Assembly (NCBI RefSeq): GCF_003584125.1
Contig: NZ_QXFL01000004.1
Span: 248,001 to 312,000 of the forward strand
Length of the DNA: 64,000 nt
Source: Aurantiacibacter zhengii
Lineage (GTDB): Bacteria; Pseudomonadota; Alphaproteobacteria; Sphingomonadales; Sphingomonadaceae
Reading direction: 5' to 3'
The translations under genes and the position numbers were made by a program. Numbering within the stretch: the stretch's first letter is position 1; the number at the start of each line of letters is the position of its first letter. A model generated the notes under the pieces. That model was not told the origin of the DNA. It did not search any database and saw nothing but the letters and a program-made list of their open reading frames with translations. Shown here in pieces: positions 22,556-33,471 of this stretch.

Positions 22556-23833
22556 TCACATAGCCCCCGGCAACCAGAGAGAGAGCAAGGGGATGTAGGT
22601 AACCAGCAAGAGCGCCAGGATGAGCGTGAGGTAGAACGGCCAGATCGTACGAACCATGTCGCCAATCGGCAGCTTGCCCACGGCAGAACCGACGAACAGC
22701 ACGGAACCGACCGGCGGCGTAACGAGGCCGATGCCCAGGTTCAGCATCAGGATGATGCCGAAATGCAGGGGGTCGACCCCGCTGGCCATGGCGACCGGCA
22801 GGAAGATGGGCGTGGTGATCACGATCAGCGGTGCCATGTCCATGAACGTGCCGAGCAGCAGCAGCATGACGTTGATCACCAGTAGCGTGAGCAGCGGGTT
22901 GTCGCTTATCGTCCCGATCAGGCTGGCCAGCGCGGCGGGAACTTCCAGCAGGGCGAGCGCGAAACCGAACGCGGTTGCGGCAGCGATGATGAACAGCACC
23001 ATGGCGGCGGTCCGCACGGATTTCTGGGCGGCTTCCCACGTCCCGCGCCAACCGAGGTTGCGATAGACCAGGGTTCCCACGACAATGGTATAGATCACCG
23101 CGATGGCGGAGCTTTCGGTGGGCGTGAAGATACCCGACAGGATGCCGCCCATGATGATCACGCCGGTCATCAGTCCGGGAAGGGCGTAAAGCGCGGCACG
23201 CAGGAAAGTGCGCCAGCCGGGAAAGTGCCCTTTCGGCAGGCCGCGCTTGCGCGCTATCAGCCAGGCCGTCAGCATCAGCAGGCCGCCGGTCAGCAGGCCA
23301 GGAATGACCCCCGCCAGGAACAGGTTGCCGATGGATACGCCGATACCCGATGCGGCGGCATAGATGATCATGTTGTGCGATGGAGGAATCAGCAGGCCGA
23401 CGACGGCGGCGGTAACGGTGACGTTCACCGAGTAGTCCCTGTCGTACCCCTTCTCGTCCATCAGTGGCACCATGCTGGATCCGATGGCGGAGGCGCTGGC
23501 AATGGCGGAACCCGACACCGCGCCAAACATCATGCTGGCACCCACGTTCACCAGCCCAAGCCCGCCGCGTACCCGGCCGAACGCGGCATCGGCCACGCGC
23601 ACCAGCCGCTCCGCTATGCCGGCGCGGTACATCAGGTCTCCGGCGAAGATGAAGAAAGGAATGGCCATCAGGGTGAACACGCTGATGCCGGCAGCCATGC
23701 GCTGAACCGCCACGATCAGCGGGATGTCCGCCAGGGCAAAGGTAGCCAGCGCCGCGCCGAACAAAGCAAAGGCGACTGGCGCGCCCAGCGCCAGCAAGGC
23801 GAACAGGACGATGAAGAGCACCAGGATTTCCAT
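22556..23833 (-). CDS. dctM: TRAP transporter large permease DctM
   Basis: Large membrane subunit of a tripartite ATP-independent periplasmic transporter, energised by an ion gradient. The 425-residue protein is hydrophobic throughout, with about twelve segments. It shows family landmarks (PLIVAVQRMAAGISVFTLMAIPFFIFAGDLM, quoted here only in part: MAIPFFIFAGDLM; also GAVSGSAIASASAIGS, PPSHNMIIYA and LGIGLVTPPVG). The ATG overlaps the dctQ stop as TGATG. The long open frame upstream of 23833 is dctQ shadow. Together with DctP it probably imports oligo- or monouronates released in the periplasm. Confidence 0.95.
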   Translation of the reverse strand: MEILVLFIVLFALLALGAPVAFALFGAALATFALADIPLIVAVQRMAAGISVFTLMAIPFFIFAGDLMYRAGIAERLVRVADAAFGRVRGGLGLVNVGASMMFGAVSGSAIASASAIGSSMVPLMDEKGYDRDYSVNVTVTAAVVGLLIPPSHNMIIYAAASGIGVSIGNLFLAGVIPGLLTGGLLMLTAWLIARKRGLPKGHFPGWRTFLRAALYALPGLMTGVIIMGGILSGIFTPTESSAIAVIYTIVVGTLVYRNLGWRGTWEAAQKSVRTAAMVLFIIAAATAFGFALALLEVPAALASLIGTISDNPLLTLLVINVMLLLLGTFMDMAPLIVITTPIFLPVAMASGVDPLHFGIILMLNLGIGLVTPPVGSVLFVGSAVGKLPIGDMVRTIWPFYLTLILALLLVTYIPLLSLWLPGAM

Positions 23834-24309
23834 CAGCGTGCCTTCCCCTCTGCCAAGCGCACGCGGATCCGGCCCAGCGAGAAGATCGCCATGACGAGAC
23901 CCGCGAACGGAATGACGGCGTAGGCCCAGCCCCGGCTGATCCCCAGCGAGGGGATGACATGCTCCCGCACGTCCCAGACAAGCAGCGTCCCGTAGAAGCA
24001 GAACACCAGGCCGAAGAAGAAGATCAGCACGTGTATCACGATGCGCAGCAGCCGCCGGTGCGCAGGAGACATGACCTGTTCCAGCAGTTCGATGCGGATA
24101 TGAAATCGCTCCCACACTCCGGCCGCCGCCGCGAGGAAGACATACCAGATCATCAGCAGCATGGCGGTCTGCTCCGACCACGAGGGGCTGCTGTCGAGCA
24201 CGTAGCGACCGAACACCTGCCATCCGACCACGGCCGTCATGGCCAGCAGGCCCGCTGCGCCCAGTTTGGCGAGCCAGTCGGCGGCGCGGTCAGCCAGGCC
24301 GCGCTTCAC
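23833..24309 (-). CDS. dctQ: TRAP transporter small permease DctQ
   Basis: Small membrane subunit bridging DctM to the transport process. It has 158 residues and four predicted transmembrane helices, with the DctQ signature VVGWQVFGRYVLDSSPSWSE around residues 25-45 and a tryptophan-rich second helix (MLLMIWYVFLAAAAGV). The start is GTG at 24309, chosen because it overlaps the dctP stop (GTGA) and gives the family's short N-terminus. Sequence further upstream is dctP shadow. Confidence 0.93.
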   Translation of the reverse strand: MKRGLADRAADWLAKLGAAGLLAMTAVVGWQVFGRYVLDSSPSWSEQTAMLLMIWYVFLAAAAGVWERFHIRIELLEQVMSPAHRRLLRIVIHVLIFFFGLVFCFYGTLLVWDVREHVIPSLGISRGWAYAVIPFAGLVMAIFSLGRIRVRLAEGKAR

Positions 24310-25319
24310 GATGCACCTGTGCGCATGGCGAGGATCCGGTCCACCAGCGTGCGCTGGGCATCGGTGGTAAGCGATGCCTGCCACATGCCCGTCATCGCTT
24401 CGGCAAAAGGTGCCGGATCGACTTCGTTCACCTCGACGCCCGAGGCCAGCACGGTCTCGCGGCTCTGTTCCACGCGCGTGTCCCACAGCTCTCGCATGTA
24501 GGGCACGGAATCGCGCGCTGCCTGCATTACGACGGTGCGGTCTTCGGGCGGGAGGCCATCCCAGGTGACCTTGCTCATCACGAAAACTTCAGGCGCCAGC
24601 AGGTGCCGGGTGAGACTGTAGTAGCGGGCGACCTCGTAGTGGCGGCCGCTCTCGAAACTGGGCCAGTTGTTCTCCGCGCCGTCGATAACGCCCTGCGCCA
24701 GCGACTGGTAAACTTCGTCCAGCGGCATCGGCACGGCGTCCGCGCCCAGCGAGCGGACCATGTCGATGTAAAGGTCGGAGCCCGGTACGCGCAGCTTGAG
24801 CCCGCGCATGTCTTCGGGCGTGCGGATCGGGCCGCGGGTGTTGTAGAAACTGCGCGCGCCCGAATCGTAGAAGCACAGTCCGATCAGGCCGTGCGGTTCC
24901 AGCGATGCGAGGATCGCATCGCCTATCGGCCCGTCGACCACTGCGCGCATGTGGGCCGTGCTTTCGAAGATGAAGGGCAGTGCCGCCACCACGGTAAGCG
25001 GCTCGATCGAATTGAGGGGTGCCAGGTTCACGCGGTTGAAATCGATGCCGCCGAAGGTGGTTATCTCGAGAGTATCGCGTTCGTTGCCGAGCTGCCCACC
25101 GGCATAGATGTTGAGGTCCAGCCGTCCGTCGGTGCGCTGGCGCAGCAGTTCGCCGAAGCGGCGCACGCCCTCCACCGTGGGATAGCCTACCGGATGGGTG
25201 TCGACCGAGGTCAGCCGTCCCGGTCCCAGCTTGCGATCGCAGCCGGACAGGAGCAGCCCCGCAGCCGCAGCGCCCAGCATGGTACGCCGGTCAAATCGGG
25301 GAAGTTCGGACGCAATCAC
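24306..25319 (-). CDS. dctP: TRAP transporter substrate-binding protein DctP (lipoprotein)
   Basis: Periplasmic solute-binding subunit of the TRAP transporter. The 337-residue product starts with a twin-arginine stretch and a lipobox (DRRTMLGAAAAGLLLSGC), suggesting a membrane-anchored lipoprotein, possibly Tat-exported. The DctP fold shows GGQLGNERDTLE near residue 75, the ligand-binding segment RTPEDMRGLKLRVPGS, and QGVIDGAENNWPSFES. The start is GTG overlapping the preceding gene's stop (GTGA). The ligand is inferred to be a uronate-derived sugar acid from context only. Confidence 0.95.
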   Translation of the reverse strand: MIASELPRFDRRTMLGAAAAGLLLSGCDRKLGPGRLTSVDTHPVGYPTVEGVRRFGELLRQRTDGRLDLNIYAGGQLGNERDTLEITTFGGIDFNRVNLAPLNSIEPLTVVAALPFIFESTAHMRAVVDGPIGDAILASLEPHGLIGLCFYDSGARSFYNTRGPIRTPEDMRGLKLRVPGSDLYIDMVRSLGADAVPMPLDEVYQSLAQGVIDGAENNWPSFESGRHYEVARYYSLTRHLLAPEVFVMSKVTWDGLPPEDRTVVMQAARDSVPYMRELWDTRVEQSRETVLASGVEVNEVDPAPFAEAMTGMWQASLTTDAQRTLVDRILAMRTGAS

Positions 25320-26098
25320 TGAACCTCGGCGCTCACCAGTTCCAGCTCGATGCTGCCGAGATCGCCGAAGTCGAGCGAAGAGGTTGCCCCCACCGGTGCC
25401 TCGTGGACGCCGGTGATGGCGCCTGTCGATACGAATGTTCCCGATTGCAACGCATGGCCGCGTTCGTCTGCAAGACCGCGCAGGAATGCAAGCGCATCGA
25501 GAGCATCGCGAGGAAAGTTGTCGACGGTTCGCTCGCCGGCGAGCTTCCCGTCCACGATGGCCCTTACCACGACAGGTTCCCGCCGCGCGCGCCAGTTCGT
25601 CACCTCCGGTCCGATCAGCAGGCCATTGTTGTTGCCGAAATCGGTGATGACGGCCGTGGGCCCATAGTCGTTGATCGCCGGAATCGGGCTGGAGGCGATC
25701 TCCGCACCGATGTACATCCGGTCCGCTTCTGGCGCCGCGCCCAGGCGGAATACGAATTCCGGCTCGATCGCAGCGAAGCCTGAAGCGAACACCGGCATGG
25801 CCGTGGGACCGCTGCCATCGGCACGGCGCACCGACATGGCAAATATGGGACCGGCCAGGTACTTCTCATCGAAACGGTCGAGATAGGCCGCAGGCACGCC
25901 GCCAACTTTCCATCCAGCCACCTGGTCATCCCATTGGCCGATGGAATAGTCCTGCAGGCGATAGGCTGCCTCCAGCGTATCGGGCAGGCCCCCGGGCGGT
26001 CCGGGCAAGGCGCGACCCGACGCCCTCGCCCGGACCAGTTTGGCCGAGATCGCACGATGCTCGGCTGGGAGGCTGTTTCCGTCCATCTTCGTTTCCAC
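25316..26098 (-). CDS. 2-keto-4-pentenoate hydratase / fumarylacetoacetate hydrolase family protein
   Basis: About 260 residues, related to the hydratases of aromatic meta-cleavage and 2-keto sugar-acid pathways. It shows the acidic metal-site motif AIEPEFVFRLG, then IGAEIASSPIPAINDYGP and the C-terminal STGAITGVHEAPVGATSSLDF. In this locus it could hydrate or dehydrate a 2-keto-3-deoxy acid, but no reaction can be assigned from sequence. The start is either GTG 26098 or ATG 26086, both just after the receptor gene's stop. Sequence upstream of these in the same frame is TonB-receptor shadow. The stop overlaps the dctP start. Confidence 0.8.
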   Translation of the reverse strand: METKMDGNSLPAEHRAISAKLVRARASGRALPGPPGGLPDTLEAAYRLQDYSIGQWDDQVAGWKVGGVPAAYLDRFDEKYLAGPIFAMSVRRADGSGPTAMPVFASGFAAIEPEFVFRLGAAPEADRMYIGAEIASSPIPAINDYGPTAVITDFGNNNGLLIGPEVTNWRARREPVVVRAIVDGKLAGERTVDNFPRDALDALAFLRGLADERGHALQSGTFVSTGAITGVHEAPVGATSSLDFGDLGSIELELVSAEVQ

Positions 26099-26106
26099 GC
26101 GCCCGA

Positions 26107-28950
26107 TCAGAACCGGCCACGCAGGCCGACGAAGTAGCGACGCCCGGAGAAATCTGACTGCGCCAGGCTGTCGCGCGTCGGGCGGTACATCAGGTTCGGC
26201 TCGTCCAGGATGTTGAGCACCTGGAAACGCACTTCGACGTTCCGGGTGATGTCGTAGCTGGTCGAGAAATCGAGGAAGCCCTGCTCGTCGGCGAAACGGT
26301 TCGACGTCGTGCGGAACGGCTTGAAGTATTGCGAGCGCCACTTGTACGCGAGGCGGGCATTGAAAGGCCCGGTCTCGTAGAACACCGTGGCATTGGCGGT
26401 GTGCCGCGAATAGCCCGGAATGTTCGCGTCCTCGATGAATACAGCCAGCGATTCGCCGCTGCGTCCGATTGTGGGATCGGGGAATTCGAAGTTCGAATCC
26501 GCGAAGTTGTAGCTCGCCTGGAAGCCAAGGCCGAAGTCGAACTGGTGCTGCGCGGTGACCTCGAACCCGAAGATCCGGCTCTTGTCGTCGGAGTTAACGG
26601 TTCGTGCGATCTGCACCGCCGTCGGCGTACCGTCGACGACCAGGCTGATCGTGCTGAGATCGGTATCGAACCCGGTCTGCAGGTTCTTGTAATAAGCCGC
26701 TACCGCCAGCGAGGTGGTATCTGCCGCATACCATTCCAGCGAGACATCCGCGTTCCAGCTCTGCAGCGGTTCGAGGAAGGGGTTGCCCGAAGCCGACACG
26801 GCTTCACCCACGCTGGCGGCGTCGGATTCGTCGTCGATAGCCAGCGCGGCCGTCATCGCCTCGGGATCGGGCCGGGCGATTGCGCGGTAGGCGGCGAGGC
26901 GCAGGAGCAGGTCCGGGTTCAGTTCCAGCGAGAGGTTCGCGCTGGGCAGGAAGTTCCAGAAGCTGTTGGTCTCCGCGTTCACCGTGGCCGGGCCGACGGC
27001 TTCGATATCGACCGTTCCCGGATCGGTGCCGGGAGAGGTCGCCAGCGCGCTGCTGACCCCAAGCGAGGTAATCTCAGTGTGCACCGCCCGAACGCCGACA
27101 TCGGCCCGCGCCGGCAAGCCGAACACGGTGGTGTCGAAATTGGCCTGCACGTAGCCGGCCCAGGTCCGCTCGGTCACGTCGGTGTCGTCGGTGCTCAGGG
27201 TAGAGCCGATGGGAAGGCCCGCATCGGCATCGCCGGTAAGGGCAAGGAACAGCGCCGTGGGATCCCAGCTGGCGAAGGTCAGCCCCTGCATGGGCGTGAT
27301 GGCCCCTTCATAAATGTCTTCCACCGGGAAGCCCATGCGCGCCGCAATCGCTTCGTCGGAGAAGATGTCGTTCACCAGGACGATGGGATCGGTGGAGTCG
27401 TCGCTGCTGCGATCGATACCATCGTCACGCACGCGGTGCCGGTCGGCGTAGCGAACACCGGCCTGAATGGAGGAGATCGCGCCGCTCAGTTCATAGGCCG
27501 CATCCACCCGGAACGAGAGGATATCGTCATCCACGTTTTCCTGGCGACGGCGCACACGCAGCGCGTTGGTGTACTGGTCGTAGTTGTTAAGGTCGAACGG
27601 GGCGCCGACCCGGTTTTCCACCGCGCTGGTGTCGAGGAATGTCAGTTCAGGCACCTCGAGATCCCGGAAATCGAAGCGGAAATCGACGCGGTCCTGCGTG
27701 CGGATGCGCATGTCCAGCTCGTCCCGGCGGCGCTCCGTCTGGGAATAGCCACCGTCCAGGGCAAGGATCAGCCGGTCGAAGGTCAGTTCGACATTCGCGC
27801 CGATACCGAAGTACTCCTCGGTCTGGTCCTGCCGGAAGGGATTGAGTTCGACGCGGCTGTTGCCCTCGTAGGCAAGCAGTGCGCCGCGATCGCTGACTTT
27901 GATCGGGCTGATCCGGCGACGCCCGTCGGCGATGATCAGGTTCTGGCGATCCTCCCGGTCGTCCCGGTAGGACCATTGCGCGTCGATGTTTACATCGATG
28001 TCCGGGCCGGGCTGCCACTGGATCGCGCCCATGATGGCATCGCGATCGGACTGGGTTTCCAGCGCACGGTAGATGTACTGGTTGGAAACGAAGTACTGGG
28101 AAGCCGAACCATCCGCCACGAAATCGCAGTTGGATCCGCCGTCCTGCGAGAAGTCGGTGTTGCAGACGCTGAAGGTGGAACTGGTGGTAAAGACGTCCTC
28201 AGGCGCGGTATCGCGGCGCATCTGGCCGCCGATGGCAATGCCGATATCACCCGCCCCGGTTACGAACTGGTCGACATAGGACCCGGTCAGGCGATAGTTG
28301 AACGGGTCGCCGTCAACCACACGGTCTTCATAGTCGCTATAGCCCGCCAGCGCCTGCACCTGCAGCCGCGAGCGATTGTAATCGAGCGGTCGCAGCGTCT
28401 GCAATTCGATGATGCCGGACACGCCGCCTTCGATGAAATTGGCCTGCTGCGACTTGTAGACGATGGCCCCGTTGATCAGCTCGCTGGGGAACTGGCCGTA
28501 GTTCACATCGCGCCCGTCGCTACCCGAAGTGACTTCGCGCCCGTTGAGCACGGAAGACCCGAGGAAGGCGCCAAGGCCGCGAACCGAAAGCTCGGAAGCG
28601 CCGCCCTTGAACCTGTCCGACGTGACGCCCACGATCCGCTCAAGCGTTTCCGCCACCGATAGGTCGGGAAGATCGCCAACATCCTCGCCCACGATGGCAT
28701 CGCCGATCACATCGAGGTTCCGCTTGGTCTCCAGCGAGTTCTCGATGGTGCGCGCGATATCGCCGGTAACGACGATGGTGTTTTCATCGTTCAGCGCTTC
28801 TTCAACCACGTCCTGGCTTTCGTTGGGCGGGGTCGTCTGCGCAAAGGCGGCCTGCGCCGGGCACAGCACGACGGCCGACGCCAGCAGCGCCGCTTTCACA
28901 GCGGCTGTGCGGGACGCGTGCGATTCGATAGGATTGCACTGGTGAGCCAT
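26107..28950 (-). CDS. TonB-dependent outer-membrane receptor (oligosaccharide type)
   Basis: Outer-membrane beta-barrel transporter energised by TonB, probably importing uronan oligosaccharides. The 947-residue protein has a signal peptide (AALLASAVVLCPAQAAFAQ, ends ~38), a TonB box (ENTIVVTG), a plug domain (SVAETLERIVGVTSDR, then ELSVRGLG), and a barrel ending in the terminal phenylalanine signature RYFVGLRGRF. The architecture fits the TonB-Xanth-Caul group common in sphingomonads and caulobacters. A GGAGAGGGA ribosome site lies before ATG 28950; a longer frame upstream covers the operators and is rejected. It is first in the operon with the hydratase, TRAP genes and lacI. Confidence 0.95.
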   Translation of the reverse strand: MAHQCNPIESHASRTAAVKAALLASAVVLCPAQAAFAQTTPPNESQDVVEEALNDENTIVVTGDIARTIENSLETKRNLDVIGDAIVGEDVGDLPDLSVAETLERIVGVTSDRFKGGASELSVRGLGAFLGSSVLNGREVTSGSDGRDVNYGQFPSELINGAIVYKSQQANFIEGGVSGIIELQTLRPLDYNRSRLQVQALAGYSDYEDRVVDGDPFNYRLTGSYVDQFVTGAGDIGIAIGGQMRRDTAPEDVFTTSSTFSVCNTDFSQDGGSNCDFVADGSASQYFVSNQYIYRALETQSDRDAIMGAIQWQPGPDIDVNIDAQWSYRDDREDRQNLIIADGRRRISPIKVSDRGALLAYEGNSRVELNPFRQDQTEEYFGIGANVELTFDRLILALDGGYSQTERRRDELDMRIRTQDRVDFRFDFRDLEVPELTFLDTSAVENRVGAPFDLNNYDQYTNALRVRRRQENVDDDILSFRVDAAYELSGAISSIQAGVRYADRHRVRDDGIDRSSDDSTDPIVLVNDIFSDEAIAARMGFPVEDIYEGAITPMQGLTFASWDPTALFLALTGDADAGLPIGSTLSTDDTDVTERTWAGYVQANFDTTVFGLPARADVGVRAVHTEITSLGVSSALATSPGTDPGTVDIEAVGPATVNAETNSFWNFLPSANLSLELNPDLLLRLAAYRAIARPDPEAMTAALAIDDESDAASVGEAVSASGNPFLEPLQSWNADVSLEWYAADTTSLAVAAYYKNLQTGFDTDLSTISLVVDGTPTAVQIARTVNSDDKSRIFGFEVTAQHQFDFGLGFQASYNFADSNFEFPDPTIGRSGESLAVFIEDANIPGYSRHTANATVFYETGPFNARLAYKWRSQYFKPFRTTSNRFADEQGFLDFSTSYDITRNVEVRFQVLNILDEPNLMYRPTRDSLAQSDFSGRRYFVGLRGRF

Positions 28951-29020
28951 GATAATTCCCTCTCCGTTGCTGCCCCGCCTTTGTTGTCCTGGCGAGGTCT
29001 GCCGTTCTGGGTGTCCATTT

Positions 29021-29034
29021 TGACACCGGTTACC
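29021..29034. promoter_or_regulatory. Putative LacI-family operator, site B
   Basis: TGACACCGGTTACC lies in the divergent control region between the TonB receptor (minus) and the beta-helix gene (plus). It is identical to site A on the opposite strand and 22 bp (two helical turns) from site C. A TTGACA hexamer at 29020-29025 overlaps it, so bound repressor would block a -35 element. Confidence 0.75.
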
Positions 29035-29042
29035 CAATTAAT

Positions 29043-29056
29043 TGACACCGGTGCCA
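29043..29056. promoter_or_regulatory. Putative LacI-family operator, site C
   Basis: TGACACCGGTGCCA matches 13 of 14 bases of the perfect palindrome TGACACCGGTGTCA. The overlapping TTGACA at 29042-29047 is a candidate -35 for the plus-strand gene at 29103; the -10 is not clear. The 22-bp spacing to site B places two repressors on the same helix face. Confidence 0.75.
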
Positions 29057-29102
29057 TTCAAGGTCAATACCCTTCTTGCAAAGAACGTAGGAGAGTGTTG
29101 CC

Positions 29103-30791
29103 GTGAATCCCAAACCCATGGTTTTACGAAAGAATTTCGCAGTCCTCGCGCTCGTGCTGGCAGCATTTCCCGCCGCCGCGCAGGATTTTTCCGCACAATT
29201 GCCCGACATCCTCGGCGATGAGGAGGCACCCTACCTGCCCGACTTCTCCTATGCCGGGTACGACTATGGCGTTTCCCCTTTGCCAAAGATCGATACCGTG
29301 ATCGACGTGGCCGACTTCGGCGCCGTGCCGGACGATGGAAAAGACGACAGCGAGGCGCTGCAATCGGCGCTGGCCGCTGCCCATGCCGCCCAAGGTCCGG
29401 TGCGGGTGCAACTGGGTGCCGGGCGCTACCAACTGACCGAAATCCTCTGGATCGAACGCAGCGGTATCGTCCTTGCAGGAATGGGCAGCGGCGACGGAGG
29501 GACCGAGTTGTACATGCCCCGCCCGCTCAGCCAGATGGACGACGGCGGCGCGCTTGACGAATTGCGCGAATACTTGGTGCGATACGACAAGCGCGAACGC
29601 CAGGCGAATGCCAACCTCGACGTATTGTTCTCCGAATGGAGCTGGAGCGGCGGGTTCATCTGGACACGCGTGCCGGGCGGTCGCCACGCGACATACCTGG
29701 AAGAATACGACCGGCCCATCGAGACCGTGGCCGCGATCCAAAGCGGCAGCAGGGGCGAGCGGGTCGTCACCGTGCCCGGGGCTTCAAGTCTTGCCGTGGG
29801 CGATGTGCTGCAAATTCACTGGCACAACCGTGCTGGCGAGAACGGTCCCCTGATCGCCGCGATCTATGGCACGGACCGCTCGGAGTTTCCGGTCGGCGAC
29901 CGACACTGGCTTCTTCCCGACCGCCCGCTGGTGCGCCAGGCCACGCGGATCGAGGCAATAGCGGGTGACCAGGTCACGATCGCCGATCCCCTGCTGCACG
30001 ACATCAATACCGAGCTTCCCGCCTATTTCGCCGCCTGGGAACACTTGAGCGAAGTCGGCATCCAGGACATGGCGCTGGTCTTTCCGCCCAGCCCGTTCTT
30101 CGGCCACCATAACGAGGCTGGCTTCAACGGCATCTATTTCACAGGCGTCCACAACGGCTGGATCAGCAACCTGCGTATCGACAATGCCGACAGCGGCGTG
30201 CTGACCGACGATCTGGCCGCGGTCACGATTGCCAACGTGGTGAACGAAGGCGATCACATGGCGCACTACGGCGTCCACATCGGCAACGTTCACAACGTGC
30301 TGGTAACAGGTAACGAGGTGTTCAATCCCACGATCCACACGTTCAGTGTGAATACGCAGTCCACCCGATCGGTCTATCATCGCAGCACCGGGTGGGAACA
30401 ACCCACGCTCGACCAGCATGCCGGTGCCAATCACCAGAACCTCTACGATGCGATGACCGTCCACGTGCGGCCGGAACCGGCAAGCGGAGATCCGCCCGCG
30501 ACCTACGAGTTGTTCAAGGCCGGCGGGGCCGGATACTGGTTGCCCGGCCACGGCCGCTTTAACACGATATGGAATCTGGAAGTGCTGGTGGAAGGCAACG
30601 CCGCGCCCGGAGAGACCGTCGTCGTCGAGGAACCCAGTGGCGGCCCCGAGGCGCGCGTGGTCGGCCTCCACGGCAATCGCCCGCTGCAACTGGACTACAC
30701 ACCCACGCCATACGTAGAACTGGATCAGGTGCGACCCATCGCCGCACCGTCGCTGTACGAGTGGCAATTGCGGCAGCGGACCGGCGAATAG
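29103..30791 (+). CDS. Secreted right-handed beta-helix (pectate-lyase-like) protein
   Basis: The 562-residue protein has a signal peptide (FAVLALVLAAFPAAAQ, cleavage near residue 27) and a pectate-lyase-3-like N-terminal module. That module has the typical VADFGAVPDDGKDDSEAL (residues ~68-85) and RVQLGAGRYQL, followed by beta-helix coils (GIYFTGVHNGWISNLRI, NVLVTGNEVFN). Such proteins are polysaccharide lyases, hydrolases or epimerases; which one cannot be decided. It is probably co-induced with the divergent TonB operon through operators B and C. The start is GTG 29103 with AGGAGAG seven bases upstream; ATG 29118 is too far from that site. Confidence 0.8.
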   Translation: MNPKPMVLRKNFAVLALVLAAFPAAAQDFSAQLPDILGDEEAPYLPDFSYAGYDYGVSPLPKIDTVIDVADFGAVPDDGKDDSEALQSALAAAHAAQGPVRVQLGAGRYQLTEILWIERSGIVLAGMGSGDGGTELYMPRPLSQMDDGGALDELREYLVRYDKRERQANANLDVLFSEWSWSGGFIWTRVPGGRHATYLEEYDRPIETVAAIQSGSRGERVVTVPGASSLAVGDVLQIHWHNRAGENGPLIAAIYGTDRSEFPVGDRHWLLPDRPLVRQATRIEAIAGDQVTIADPLLHDINTELPAYFAAWEHLSEVGIQDMALVFPPSPFFGHHNEAGFNGIYFTGVHNGWISNLRIDNADSGVLTDDLAAVTIANVVNEGDHMAHYGVHIGNVHNVLVTGNEVFNPTIHTFSVNTQSTRSVYHRSTGWEQPTLDQHAGANHQNLYDAMTVHVRPEPASGDPPATYELFKAGGAGYWLPGHGRFNTIWNLEVLVEGNAAPGETVVVEEPSGGPEARVVGLHGNRPLQLDYTPTPYVELDQVRPIAAPSLYEWQLRQRTGE

Positions 30792-30795
30792 CGCC

Positions 30796-30822
30796 AGGCC
30801 GCCTGCATCCTGCAAGCGGCCT
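30796..30822. terminator. Probable bidirectional terminator hairpin
   Basis: AGGCCGC and GCGGCCT form a 7-bp stem (30796-30802 with 30816-30822), extended past one mismatch by TGCA/TGCA around a three-base loop. It fills most of the 39-bp space between the convergent stops of the beta-helix gene and metH(C). There is no long T-run on either side, so termination efficiency is uncertain. A small TAGAG-G-CTCTA palindrome follows at 30823-30833 and includes the metH stop. Confidence 0.6.
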
Positions 30823-30830
30823 TAGAGGCT

Positions 30831-33470
<2,640 letters not shown>

Positions 33471-33471
33471 G

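Noticed and set aside
23833..24223. N-terminal extension of the dctM frame
   Set aside because: The extra residues are arginine-rich, overlap dctQ in another frame and precede a perfect DctM N-terminus at 23833.
26329..28662. 777-codon plus-strand frame opposite the TonB receptor
   Set aside because: Antisense shadow; no recognisable domain, while the minus strand has signal peptide, TonB box, plug and barrel signature.
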